Below are positions 10,821-20,100 of a stretch of DNA of 64,000 bases, one piece after another. A program made the position numbers and the translations under genes. This DNA comes from Clostridium_AI sp002297865 (GTDB lineage Bacteria > Bacillota > Clostridia > Lachnospirales > Lachnospiraceae): contig CALFNR010000067.1 in assembly GCA_937903005.1 (NCBI GenBank), forward strand, positions 1-64,000. The letters run 5' to 3'. Below the pieces are notes generated by a model, which saw only the letters and a program-made list of their open reading frames with translations, was not told the origin of the DNA and made no database searches. Numbering within the stretch: position 1 is the first letter of the stretch; every line of letters begins with the position of its first letter.

Positions 10821-11360
10821 TTATATCTTATTTCCTATATCATATGCCTGTCGCAAATAGTCCGTATTTGCAACATCTGCCGGAGTGTTCATACCATATG
10901 CCATAAGATAGCCAGCATCAGTATTTCCTTCTCCACGGAAGCAGGATATATACTGATGATAGGAATCAAACATTGTCTGCATATATTTTTCTTCTGGTGC
11001 AGCCCCTGATGATATTAAGAAAAACTTTTTGTTACTCAACAAAGATTCAACAGCAAAGGTTCTATCCAAAACACGTTTCATCATAGATGTCCAAGTATAA
11101 AAGTAAACTGGAGAAGCAAAAACAATAACATCTGCTTCCAGCATTCTGCTATAAATCTCTGTCATATCATCTTGCTGTACACACTTTCCATTATTTTTCT
11201 GACAAGCCCCACATCCAATACAATCTTTAATCCCCTTTTCTTTTAACTCAATTTTAGAAACACTATGTCCCGCGTCTTGTGCTCCATTGGAAAATTGTTC
11301 TGCTAATTGTCCAGTTACTCCGTTTGTTCTTGCACTTCCATGTAAAATCAGTATTTTCAT
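10821..11360 (-). CDS. Flavodoxin-fold NAD(P)H-dependent oxidoreductase
   Basis: It encodes a 179-residue protein beginning MKILILHGSART, the flavin-phosphate loop of the NADPH-dependent FMN reductase/flavodoxin-2 family. Other family marks are a Cys motif near residue 48 (GCGACQ, as in iron-sulfur-flavoprotein-like relatives), and ASPVYF followed by a Trp-Thr stretch for flavin-ring binding. The frame stays open 20 codons further upstream, but I chose ATG at 11358-11360 because AAAGGA precedes it at normal distance and the flavin motif then starts at residue 3. It follows the MATE pump gene by 35 bases and probably shares its transcript. The likely role is cytosolic quinone or nitro-compound reduction or electron transfer, perhaps in drug or redox stress; the substrate is unknown. 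Confidence 0.85.
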   Translation of the reverse strand: MKILILHGSARTNGVTGQLAEQFSNGAQDAGHSVSKIELKEKGIKDCIGCGACQKNNGKCVQQDDMTEIYSRMLEADVIVFASPVYFYTWTSMMKRVLDRTFAVESLLSNKKFFLISSGAAPEEKYMQTMFDSYHQYISCFRGEGNTDAGYLMAYGMNTPADVANTDYLRQAYDIGNKI

Positions 11361-11395
11361 ATTCTCATTCCTTTCAGTTTGTAACGCCAAATTTT

Positions 11396-12733
11396 TTACA
11401 CTAATGTTTTTCCTTTCCATGCTCCGTGTTTATATCGGAATAATGCGAATACAGCAGTCACTGCCCATGTCAAGCCTGTGGTCAGCCATATTCCCCACAT
11501 TCCAATAAAAGGAATTGCTGTCAGACTGACTGCAAAAACAACTCTTGCAATAACTTCAACCACTCCGTTTATCAAGGCATACATCGAATCTCCTGCACCA
11601 TTTAACATATAACGCAGAATCTGTACTCCTCCAAGTGCCAACAAAAACAGACTTGTAATCCGAATACCAGTTGTAGCAATTGAAATGATATCGGCATTCG
11701 TAACAAAAATACTCATGATCGGATGTCCAAACAGCCAGAACAGGATCAGTAAGACCACAGATACAACTGCACTGATCTTCAAAGCTGCGATGACTCCAAG
11801 AGATATTCTTTCCTGTTTTCCAGCTCCCATATTTTGCCCAGTATAAGTCACAATTGCAGCTCCCAAAGCGGCAAATATCTGCTGTACCAATAACTCAATC
11901 TGTGTTGTTGCCGTAAAAGCACCAATCACGGATTCTCCAAACCCATTTACAATACGCTGTAAAATAATGCTAGACACGTAAATCAAAGCATATTGAAGTC
12001 CGGTAGGTACGCCTACCTGTAATGTTTTTTTGATAAGTTCTTTATCTATTTTACGATATATAAATGCTTGTCTAAACTGTGGCACCTTTTGAAATGCATA
12101 AATAATGCAAAGAATTGCTGCAATCGCCTCTGATAGAACTGTAGCTACAGCCGCACCGGCAACTCCCGTACGGAATACAACTACAAATAGTAAATCCAGA
12201 ACAATATTTAGCAAGCTGCACACAACCAAGAAAATAAGTGGTGTTTTGGAATCTCCAAGCGCTCTTAAAATAGAAAAAGGCGTATAATAGGCTGCAACTG
12301 CAATCAACCCTCCCATAAAAATATACATATAAGTCAAAGCATCCGGAAGAATGGATTGAGGTGTGTTAAGCAGAATCAGAATAGGTTTTGTAGTCACTAA
12401 TGCAAGCAGTGTCATCACAATTGCAATCAGAATACAGGTATAGCTGCCATTCGCAATTGAAGCAGCAGTTCCCTTTTCATCCTTTGCCCCAAAATATTGC
12501 GAAACCACAACACCGGTTCCAATTGCTGCGCCCATGCACATGGACATAAACAGCATGGAAAGCGCATTCGTTGCACCAATTGCTGAAAAAGCCTTATCTC
12601 CGACAAACCGCCCTACAATAATTCGATCTGCCAGTGTGTATACCTGTTGAAATAAATTCCCGATTAGAATCGGAATTGAAAATTGAATCAGCAGCTTTAC
12701 AGGGCTGCCTTTGGTCATATCTACTGTATTCAT
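11396..12733 (-). CDS. MATE-family multidrug efflux transporter
   Basis: The 445-residue protein is almost entirely hydrophobic, with about 12 membrane segments. It opens with the family pattern MTKGSP...LIQFSIPILIGNLFQQVYTLAD, followed by the D-x-I-I-V-G-R motif, and the second half repeats the QNMGAG pattern typical of the DinF/NorM-like MATE group. The length is normal. The start is ATG at 12731-12733 with AAGGAG upstream. MATE proteins expel cationic drugs or metabolites using Na+ or H+ gradients. It lies between marR (upstream, with a hairpin in between) and the flavodoxin-like gene, so it is probably the regulated target of that MarR protein. A link to export of the neighbouring cluster's product is possible but unproven. 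Confidence 0.92.
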   Translation of the reverse strand: MNTVDMTKGSPVKLLIQFSIPILIGNLFQQVYTLADRIIVGRFVGDKAFSAIGATNALSMLFMSMCMGAAIGTGVVVSQYFGAKDEKGTAASIANGSYTCILIAIVMTLLALVTTKPILILLNTPQSILPDALTYMYIFMGGLIAVAAYYTPFSILRALGDSKTPLIFLVVCSLLNIVLDLLFVVVFRTGVAGAAVATVLSEAIAAILCIIYAFQKVPQFRQAFIYRKIDKELIKKTLQVGVPTGLQYALIYVSSIILQRIVNGFGESVIGAFTATTQIELLVQQIFAALGAAIVTYTGQNMGAGKQERISLGVIAALKISAVVSVVLLILFWLFGHPIMSIFVTNADIISIATTGIRITSLFLLALGGVQILRYMLNGAGDSMYALINGVVEVIARVVFAVSLTAIPFIGMWGIWLTTGLTWAVTAVFALFRYKHGAWKGKTLV

Positions 12734-12751
12734 ACTTTCTCCTTATATAAT

Positions 12752-12780
12752 ACTGTATTGTTTTAGGACTATTAACTCAA
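12752..12780 (-). promoter_or_regulatory. Candidate promoter for the MATE gene with a MarR half-operator in its spacer
   Basis: On the minus strand TTGAGT (12775-12780) and TACAGT (12752-12757) are spaced by exactly 17 bases, each a 4/6 match to sigma-A consensus. The spacer holds TAGTCCTAAA (12762-12771), a 10-base copy of one arm of the palindrome in front of marR. This suggests the MarR protein also controls the pump. Confidence 0.5.
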
Positions 12781-12782
12781 AA

Positions 12783-12817
12783 ATAATCCCTCTGCACTCA
12801 ATGATGCAGAAGGTTAT
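12783..12817 (-). terminator. Hairpin terminator or attenuator between marR and the MATE gene
   Basis: On the minus strand a stem formed by 12805-12817 and 12783-12796 overlaps the marR stop codon and is followed at once by TTTTTGAG. It looks like a Rho-independent terminator, placed just before the candidate MATE promoter, so marR and the pump may be only partly co-transcribed. Confidence 0.6.
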
Positions 12818-13248
12818 TCTCCAAGCATCTCTTTGCGAAAAGCGGAAACATATCTATCCATGAGGGAAAGCAACATATCCTGCTGTTCCTCTGTTAAAGA
12901 TTCCATTGCAAACTTATCTGCCTGATGAATATGCGGAATCAGTGCAGCAGCATACTGTTCGCCCTTTTCTGTTAGATGGATGGTTTTAATTCTCCTATTT
13001 TCAGGAAATTCCCGAAGTTCAATATACTCACTTTTATAAAAAGCAGTGACAACATTATTCACAGTCTGCTTTGGTAACAATGTTTTCTCGCAAATTTGCT
13101 TTTGAGTACAACCTTTTATCTGTTGTATCGCATTTAGAATATAGAGCGAGTTATAAGAAATGCCTGCCTTTCTGGCATAATCTTCGTATATGGTATTGAT
13201 ACTTTGCCATGCATTACAAAATGCTCTTGTTTTTTCTTCAATATTCAA
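12814..13248 (-). CDS. MarR-family transcriptional regulator
   Basis: The 144-residue protein has the MarR winged-helix pattern: an N-terminal dimer helix, a helix-turn-helix around residues 60-80 (TQKQICEKTLLPKQTVNNVV), then the wing with REFPENRRIKTIHLTEKG, whose D/E-x-R-x-x-R/K type wing contacts are normal for the family. The start appears to be TTG at 13246-13248, nine bases after AAGGAG; no better ATG is near the ribosome site. It is expressed divergently from the synthase cluster and directly upstream of the MATE pump. The palindrome overlapping its own promoter suggests autorepression relieved by a small phenolic or drug-like ligand, as is usual in the family. The ligand is unknown. 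Confidence 0.9.
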   Translation of the reverse strand: MNIEEKTRAFCNAWQSINTIYEDYARKAGISYNSLYILNAIQQIKGCTQKQICEKTLLPKQTVNNVVTAFYKSEYIELREFPENRRIKTIHLTEKGEQYAAALIPHIHQADKFAMESLTEEQQDMLLSLMDRYVSAFRKEMLGE

Positions 13249-13266
13249 ATAAGTTTTCTCCTTTAT

Positions 13267-13285
13267 TAGTCCTTATTTAGGACTA
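13267..13285 (-). promoter_or_regulatory. Perfect palindromic operator at the marR promoter
   Basis: TAGTCC-N7-GGACTA is a perfect inverted repeat whose last base touches the -10 hexamer (13285-13290). Bound protein would cover the transcription start, the usual layout for MarR autorepression. The same 10-base arm recurs at 12762-12771 in front of the pump gene. Confidence 0.75.
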
Positions 13286-13313
13286 TTATATTGCTTGAAT
13301 TTATCTTTGTCAA
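13285..13313 (-). promoter_or_regulatory. Sigma-A consensus promoter of marR
   Basis: On the minus strand TTGACA (13308-13313) and TATAAT (13285-13290) are both perfect consensus hexamers with a 17-base spacer. This is the clearest promoter in the window and drives marR. Such a strong promoter fits a repressor-controlled gene. Confidence 0.9.
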
Positions 13314-13316
13314 TAG

Positions 13317-13703
13317 TCAATATTTTTAAGCCTGTGGTATACACTGCTGTTACCCGGAATGCTTGCAATTATATGTTACCCTTCTATGATGCGAGAAAAA
13401 AAGACAAGATACTATCATCTCATGACGCTTGCTATCAGCAAAAGAAAATGGATGCTGGGCAAGATTATCTACATGGGATACGTCATTTTGGTGACTAACA
13501 CCATTGTATTTGCTGGGGCTTCTTTGGGCGGCGTTCTACTAACAACTGAGGTTCCTGTAGATGGAGCAGCAATTGCAGTATTGGTGCTTACGATTGCACA
13601 GTTATGGAACTTCGTGCAAGAATTGCAGCTCATCTTAGAAGGGAACATCGAGAACATTCTGTCAGAATGGGTGTTGGGCGTGTCTGTTTTCAACTATCCT
13701 TAA
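13317..13703 (+). pseudogene. Remnant of a lantibiotic-immunity-type ABC transporter permease (LanE/LanG, MutE/EpiE family)
   Basis: The open frame from 13317 has no sensible start or ribosome site before residue 15 and carries the pattern LSLWYTLLLPGMLAI, then EKKTRYYHL, AISKRKWMLGKI and several hydrophobic segments. This is the order seen in the middle part of ABC-2 permeases that confer immunity to lantibiotics (about 240-250 residues when intact). Only about 128 codons remain and both ends are missing; the left end abuts the marR promoter. I read it as a decayed gene left by a rearrangement at this boundary. A short functional membrane protein starting at ATG 13359 cannot be fully excluded. 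Confidence 0.55.
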
Positions 13704-13864
13704 AACAGATGATAGTGGATGATAAGGAAATTTGCATTCATATAGTACGATATAATCCATTTAGCTATTGAAATGAATCTAAATTAGAGATATGATAAAT
13801 ATATTAGGGAAAAATGAAGTAGGTTGACTTTTTATGTGAAATAAAATTTACAAGGGGTAAGAGA
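13704..13864 (+). promoter_or_regulatory. Upstream region of the biosynthetic operon; no convincing promoter read
   Basis: These 161 A/T-rich bases must hold the leader of the large operon. TATAAT at 13751-13756 is a perfect -10 hexamer, but the nearest -35-like element (TTGCAT, 13732-13737) is only 13 bases away. TTGACT at 13824-13829 has no -10 that would leave room for the ribosome site. AGGGG at 13853-13857 is the ribosome site for sbnA. Activator-dependent or non-sigma-A transcription is possible. Confidence 0.3.
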
Positions 13865-14791
13865 ATGATTACAGATTATATTGGGAATACACCCATGGTG
13901 CGAATTATGTCGTATGATAAGAATGAATTATTTGTAAAGCTTGAAGGGAATAATGTTTTTGGTAGCGCCAAAGACCGCGCAGCATTGTATGTTTTGACTA
14001 ATCTTTTGAATCGTAAAGTGATTACAAAGGAAGATACAATTATTGAGAGTTCATCTGGAAATATGGGCATTGCACTTGCGGCTGTGGGAAAGCAGATGGG
14101 GCTGAAAATCAAAATTGTAATTGATCAATCCATTTCAAAAATCAACAAATCATTAATCAAATCTTTTGGTGCTGAGCTCATTGAAGCTACAGAGGCAGAT
14201 AGCAATGGTAGTTACTTAAAGAGCCGGTTAAAGATTGTGCAAGATTATTTAGCAATACATGAACATGTATACTGGTTTAACCAGTATGGGAATGATTTAG
14301 TAAGGGAAGCATATCGGGAAACACTGGGAAAAGAAATACTAAGGAATGTTCCGGATGTTGAGTACATATTTGTAGCGGTATCCAGTGGAGGGACTATTGG
14401 AGGAATCGCAGAAGCAGCAAAGAGTTATCGAGAGGATATTAAAGTAATTGCGGTAGATGTGGAAGGCTCCAAATTGTACGAACCATCAACAAAAAGTATT
14501 AAACATTTTACTGGTATTGGTTCTAGTGTGGAATCTCACAACTTTAAGAGCGCCGATATTGATGATCACATAATAGTAAGTGAGATAGAGTCCATAAAAG
14601 GGCTAGATGAATTACTTCAGAATGAGCAGATATTTTTAGGAGAATCTTCAGGTTGTGTATATATGGGAGCCAAAAAATATCTTGATGTACATAACATAAA
14701 GGGAGCAAAATGCGTTTTCGTTTCACATGATCGTGGAGAACGTTATTTTGAAATGATACAAAATTTAAAAGAATTATATCATTTACATTAG
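13865..14791 (+). CDS. sbnA: SbnA-like PLP enzyme, N-(2-amino-2-carboxyethyl)-L-glutamate synthase
   Basis: The 308-residue protein has the cysteine-synthase fold type II pattern: IGNTPMVRI at the N-end, Lys36 in GSAKDR as the PLP-linking lysine, SSSGNMGIALA (about 60-70) for substrate/PLP ring contacts, and SSGGTIGG (about 175) as phosphate loop. The SbnA subgroup joins O-phospho-L-serine with L-glutamate; the partner SbnB then releases L-2,3-diaminopropionate (Dap). The adjacent sbnB homologue, nine bases downstream, strongly supports this reading over a housekeeping cysteine synthase. It is the first gene of the biosynthetic operon and should supply Dap as building block in the cytosol. 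Length is slightly shorter than the usual 320-330 residues of SbnA. Confidence 0.88.
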   Translation: MITDYIGNTPMVRIMSYDKNELFVKLEGNNVFGSAKDRAALYVLTNLLNRKVITKEDTIIESSSGNMGIALAAVGKQMGLKIKIVIDQSISKINKSLIKSFGAELIEATEADSNGSYLKSRLKIVQDYLAIHEHVYWFNQYGNDLVREAYRETLGKEILRNVPDVEYIFVAVSSGGTIGGIAEAAKSYREDIKVIAVDVEGSKLYEPSTKSIKHFTGIGSSVESHNFKSADIDDHIIVSEIESIKGLDELLQNEQIFLGESSGCVYMGAKKYLDVHNIKGAKCVFVSHDRGERYFEMIQNLKELYHLH

Positions 14792-14800
14792 GAGGAATTT

Positions 14801-15799
14801 ATGGGAAATAAAAATATTTATATCTTTAACTGTCATGAAGTAGAACAAGTCTTAGAGGGAAAGGAACAGGAAATTCTTGAAATTATCAAACATGCTTATC
14901 TTGCACATGAAGAGGGAAAAAGTTCACTTCCACATTCAATCTTTTTACGTTTTCCAGAGGATGATAAAAATCGAATAATTGGATTGCCAGCTTACATAGA
15001 AATGGAAAAGAAAATGGCAGGTATGAAGTGGATATCTTCATTTCCAGCCAATATAGAACAGGGAATGGAACGAGCATCTGCTATATTGGCTCTTAATAAT
15101 ATGGATAATGGTCATGTGGAAGCAATTTTGGAAAGTTCTGTTATTAGTGCAAAAAGAACCGCAGCAAGTGCATTGTTAGGAGCGATTTATCTTCATCAGA
15201 ATATGGAAGAGGAAAGACTTGGATTGATTGGATGTGGAAGAATCAATTGTGAAATTATGCATTTTATTTTGTCTAAATTCAAGAAAATAGAGACAATTTA
15301 TTTATACGACTGTAGCCAGGAAAGAGCTAAGGCATTTGCAGAAGAAAATAAAATAGATGGCATTCAGTTCGTAATTGTAGATAGTGTTGAAGGAATTTTT
15401 GGTGCCTGTTCATTAATCAGCTGTGCGACTACAGCAGGAACACCATATATTCAGACAGTTAGCAATATGAATGAAAAAACAACGGTATTAGGAATTTCTT
15501 TACGTGATTTTGCTCCTGAAGTAATGTTGCAAGTTCATAATATTGTGGATGACTTGGATCATGTCTGTAGAGAAAGAACCTCTATTCATCTGACCGAGCA
15601 GAAAACAGGAAACCGCGATTTTGTGGCGGGAAGTATTGCACAGGTAGTGGCAGGAAAAGTACCAGCAAGAGAGTCTGGCAAAGGAGTAATTTATAGCCCA
15701 TTTGGACTTGGTATCTTAGATGTCGCACTTGGAAATTATGTAAGGGAACAGGCAGAAAAAAAAGGATTGGGAACAGTAATTTCGAATTTTCTTCCGTAG
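14801..15799 (+). CDS. sbnB: SbnB-like dehydrogenase of 2,3-diaminopropionate biosynthesis
   Basis: The 332-residue protein belongs to the ornithine cyclodeaminase/mu-crystallin family: a Rossmann motif LGLIGCGRINCEIMHFIL near residues 145-162 and the upstream helix SAKRTAASALLGAIYL around 110-128. SbnB oxidises the SbnA product with NAD+ and hydrolyses it to L-2,3-diaminopropionate and 2-oxoglutarate. The pairing with sbnA, spacing of nine bases and shared AGGAGG ribosome site make this assignment better than ornithine cyclodeaminase. Together the two genes say that a Dap unit, or something derived from it, enters the product. Confidence 0.88.
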   Translation: MGNKNIYIFNCHEVEQVLEGKEQEILEIIKHAYLAHEEGKSSLPHSIFLRFPEDDKNRIIGLPAYIEMEKKMAGMKWISSFPANIEQGMERASAILALNNMDNGHVEAILESSVISAKRTAASALLGAIYLHQNMEEERLGLIGCGRINCEIMHFILSKFKKIETIYLYDCSQERAKAFAEENKIDGIQFVIVDSVEGIFGACSLISCATTAGTPYIQTVSNMNEKTTVLGISLRDFAPEVMLQVHNIVDDLDHVCRERTSIHLTEQKTGNRDFVAGSIAQVVAGKVPARESGKGVIYSPFGLGILDVALGNYVREQAEKKGLGTVISNFLP

Positions 15800-15851
15800 A
15801 AATGGGAACCCAGAAATGAGTTGAAAACAAAACAATGTAAATGGAGTGAGA

Positions 15852-17093
15852 ATGAAGATGAACACAAGATTAATGATTGTTTTTCCAGGACAAGGTACGC
15901 AATACGTAGGAATGTACAGTAAATTATTAGGCGATTATAGTAAGGCTGCAGATTTTATGAAGAAGGCAAGCGAGATTTCAGGATTAGATTTGGAAGCTTA
16001 CATAGAAAATGCAACGGAAGAAAAACTGGCAGAGACACAAATTGCCCAGCCAGCCATTTTTCTTACTGAATATGTGATGTATCGACAACTTGTTGAAACC
16101 TATATATTGAATCCAGTATTTATGGCTGGACATAGTTTAGGAGAGATTACAGCATTAGCTTGTTCAGGAGCATTGGATTTTGAAGGTGCAGTAAAGCTTG
16201 TTTCCGATCGTGGACGATTCATGTCCCAGGTAGATGGGGATGGTACGATGGCAGCTATTATAGGGATACCTCCAGAAGAAGTAGAAGCAGTCTGCCAGCA
16301 GGTAGGACGTGTTGTAGTTTCTAATTACAATTCCCCAGTGCAGACAATTATTTCTGGTGACAGAGATGCAGTGGAAACGGCAGGAAAAGAATTAGAAGCC
16401 AAAAATGCAATTGTGAAAAAAATGAAAGTCAGTGGTGCTTTCCATAGTTTTCATATGGAGCAGGCAAAAGATCAGTTTGTGGAAAGAGTAAAAGAAACTC
16501 AGGGATACTATTTTGAAAATGCTGTCGTTGCCAATTATGATGCAAAACCTTATTCTTCTAAGGAGGCAATGATAGATAAACTGGGTAAGCAGTTAGTAAG
16601 TAGTGTTCGCTGGACAGATATTTTAAAGTACGCAGAGAAAATGGATATTAATACAATTATTGAGGTTGGTCCAGGAAAAACGTTAAAGCGGTTTACAGAG
16701 GCAACGACTCCGTCAATACGCTGCTTTTCTATGAGTGACGAAAATGACAGAGAACGAATTGATGCAATTTTGGAAAAGAAAGAAAAAACGGATTGTGATT
16801 ATGAGAAGCTTGTTACAAGATGTATGGCAATTGCAGTATGCATTCAGAATAAGAATGAGAACAGCACAGAGTATGAAAATGGTGTTGTGATACCATATAA
16901 AAAATTAAAAAATTTAAAGGCAGAGATAGAAATTCGTCAAAGTAAAGCAACAGAAGAAGAAGCAAGAACGGCAGTTCGTTTGTTACACCAGATTATGGAT
17001 ACGAAGAAAGCAAGTGTAGAAGTCCAAAAGATGAGAATACACCAGTTATTGTTTGAAACAGGTACCTTAGAGGCATTGGCAGATTTAAGATAG
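15852..17093 (+). CDS. Stand-alone acyltransferase (trans-AT, malonyl-CoA:ACP transacylase type) with C-terminal extension
   Basis: The 413-residue protein has FPGQGTQ (residues 11-17), GHSLGE with Ser95 as nucleophile, and GAFHSFHM carrying the catalytic His, all marks of FabD-like malonyl transferases. None of the four ketosynthase modules in this window has its own AT domain, so this enzyme should load malonyl units onto their ACPs in trans. The start was set at ATG 15852 because GGAG lies five bases upstream; GTG 15846 is in frame but overlaps the ribosome site. The AT fold ends near residue 300. The last 110 residues are helical and charged and I cannot assign them; they may be a docking element for the synthase. 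FabD proteins normally stop near 310 residues. Confidence 0.9.
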   Translation: MKMNTRLMIVFPGQGTQYVGMYSKLLGDYSKAADFMKKASEISGLDLEAYIENATEEKLAETQIAQPAIFLTEYVMYRQLVETYILNPVFMAGHSLGEITALACSGALDFEGAVKLVSDRGRFMSQVDGDGTMAAIIGIPPEEVEAVCQQVGRVVVSNYNSPVQTIISGDRDAVETAGKELEAKNAIVKKMKVSGAFHSFHMEQAKDQFVERVKETQGYYFENAVVANYDAKPYSSKEAMIDKLGKQLVSSVRWTDILKYAEKMDINTIIEVGPGKTLKRFTEATTPSIRCFSMSDENDRERIDAILEKKEKTDCDYEKLVTRCMAIAVCIQNKNENSTEYENGVVIPYKKLKNLKAEIEIRQSKATEEEARTAVRLLHQIMDTKKASVEVQKMRIHQLLFETGTLEALADLR

Positions 17094-17134
17094 ATGCCGT
17101 ACGGTTGCAATCAATATAGGAATGGGGGAACGGT

Positions 17135-20100
17135 ATGGCAAAGATGGATTTTGATAGTTTATTCCAGACCAATAAGCATGTTGCAAATGTTGCGAACGTT
17201 GAGGAAAAAAAGCGGGATAATCAGGTAGCCATTATTGGAGTATCTTTGAATTTTCCTTATGCCAAGAATCTAGATGAAATCTGGAATGTGATGATGGGAA
17301 AGGTCGAAAGTTATGGTGAACTTTCAAAGCAGAGAAAAAAAGATTGCGAAGATGTTATGGGGTTATTGGGAGAATCAAAGGATCAATACAATCTTTTAAC
17401 GGGATGCTTTTTAAAAGATATCAGTCAATTTGATGAAAGTTATTTCGGATATACTCCTAGAGAATCAGAATATATGAGTCCCACACAAAGGGAATTATTA
17501 CAAGGTGCTGTATTGGCAGTATATGATGCGGGATATGCGTTATCTGCAATTAAAGGTTCCAAGACAGGAGTTTACGTAGGATATATTGGAGATGGAGATG
17601 GAGGTCAGTATCTGAATATGCTGAAAGAAATCTTGCCGTCTAACCGAAAATCCATGGCGGTAGCGGGAAATTTAGCTTCCGTCATTGCAGGAAGAATTGC
17701 ATATGAACTTGATTTACATGGACCAGTAAGTGTAATTGATACAGCTTGCTCATCATCTCTCGTTGCATTGCATACTGCAGTGCAGGCAATACAAAGAGGA
17801 GAGTGTGAACAAGCTTTAGTAGGTTCGGCTAAATTAATTTCTTTTCCAATTGAAAATGATTATGTAATTGGAATGGAATCAAAAGATGGTAGAACGCGTG
17901 CATTTGACGATGCAGCATCAGGAACAGGAACCGGAGAAGGAATGATTTGTCTGTTCTTAAAGCCATTAGAGAAAGCAAAACAAGACCATGATGACATTTA
18001 TGCGGTCATTATGGGAAGCAGTGTGAATCATGATGGAAGGACAATGGGCGTTACTGCACCAAATGCAGATGCACAGGAAAAAGTGCTTCTGGATGCCTGG
18101 AACAATGCAAAAATTGATCCTAAAGATATCTGTTATATAGAAACACATGGAACAGGAACCAGACTTGGTGATCCAATTGAGGTAACTGGGTTGGAACATG
18201 CATTTCAAAATTATACCACGAAGAAACAGTTTTGTGCCATTGGTGCAATGAAGACTAATTTTGGACATCTATATGAAGCATCTGGGTTGGCAGGTGTTGT
18301 GAAATTAATTGCTTCCATGCAGCATGGTATTGTTCCACCTAATGCAAATTTTGAAAAACCAAATGGTATCATTAATTTTATAGAATCTCCAGTATATGTA
18401 ATGGATGAGCCGTTAGAATTGCCCAAAGAGAATTGCATTGTTGGTGTCAGTTCGTTTGGATTTAGTGGAACCAACTGTCATGTTGTCCTCACCAATTCAC
18501 CAAAAGAGGAAATACGCGATGAACAGTTAGAACAGTATAAATTCCTGTTTTCAGCTCATACAGAGACTGCACTTAGAAAAGAACTAATTGATTTTGGTGA
18601 ATGGTTAGAAAGTAAGGAAAGTGAAAAATATTCCTGTGCAGATATTTCATCTACCTTATGTAATGGAAGGGACTGGTATCAATACGGTATCGTTCTATTA
18701 GCAAGCAATAAGGAAGAAATTTTCATTCGAGTTAAGAATATTATTAGACAGATTGATGCACAAAATTGTGAAGAACTTTTGGTTGGACAGGCAAAACCAG
18801 TTGTAGAGCAAAAAGGAAATATTGCACACATACATCTTCCAGTTTATCCAATTGAAAAAAAACGTCACTGGTTTACGGATGCTTATCAGCAGAAGACAAA
18901 AAGAATGTTACACACTTTGGACTGGGTGAAGTACTGTGAGGAAACGGAAGTTGTAGAGAATACAGATGCTACATGGATTTGTGTTTCGGATAAACAAGAC
19001 TATGAGAAAATTAAAACGGCATGTCAGGGTGAGCTCATTTGGCAGGAATTTGAGAAAGATGCTGTGAAAAAACTTGTTAGCAAGATAACCAATAAAGAAC
19101 AGAGCGGAATAGTAATCTGTCAACCTGTGACACCGTGCGATAGCATTGAAATCCAGATGGAACAATCTGCAGAACTTGCAGAAGAACTTATTGGACTTTT
19201 GAAATCCTTGGAGCAGTCAGGTTTACGTAAAAAGCTGTCTATTCGGATTGTAAGTAAAGGATTGTTTGGGAAAGTTACAGATGGAGCGGATTATACTATG
19301 CTGTATCCAGTAGCAATGTATAAGAATATCGTTAATGAGTTTGCAGACGTAGACATTAAGGTGGTGGATACGGATGCATCAAAAGAAAGTATGGATTGGG
19401 TGGTAAAACACCTAAGTCACTTGCCACATTTTTTGTTGGCAGTTCATCTAGGCGTTCCTTATATGCAAAGATTACAGACCAAAGAAGCAGCATCTGAAAC
19501 ATATGAAGTTTCAAAGAATAACAGTAGTTATCTAGTATTTGGCGGTAGTGGCGGAATCGGGCATACCATAATCGAATACCTTGCAAAAAATGGAGCACAG
19601 AATATTATTTCCGTACAACGTAAAAAAGTTTGTTTTGAAGGAGAAACCAACTCAAACGTTGTAGAATATGCATGCGATTTGACCAAGCGCTCAGACGTAA
19701 CAGCTCTTTTTGAACAATTAGAAAAGAAACAGATTGAGATAAAAGGAATCTTTCACTGTGCAGGAGCAGCTGGTGGAACGATGCTTCACTCATTAGAAGA
19801 AGTGAATAGTAAGAGTATTATTGAACCAAAAACATTTGGTGTTTCCTATATAGCAGAGGCCATAAAGAAATATCAATGTCTTAAGAATCTGGAATTTCTT
19901 ATTCTTAATTCTTCCGCCATGATACATATGGGAATACAGGGACAGGCACAGTATTCAGTTGGTAATACCTTTATGAATCTGTATGCCTATGAACTTCGCA
20001 AAGAAGGAATACCAGCATGTGCCGTTGACTGGGCAGCCTGGTCAGATGTAGGAATGGCAAAAGATAACGAGTTTTATAAGCAGGACATGCTCTTAGAAAA

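Noticed and set aside
11361..11420. Twenty extra N-terminal codons of the flavodoxin-like gene
   Set aside because: They would overlap the MATE gene and place the flavin-binding loop far from the N-terminus; ATG at 11358-11360 has its own ribosome site.
13295..13498. A 67-codon plus-strand frame beside the permease remnant
   Set aside because: It has no ribosome site, starts inside the marR promoter region and overlaps the frame with clear permease-like sequence; it is a chance frame.
13732..13756. TTGCAT/TATAAT pair as operon promoter
   Set aside because: The spacer is only 13 bases, too short for a sigma-A promoter.
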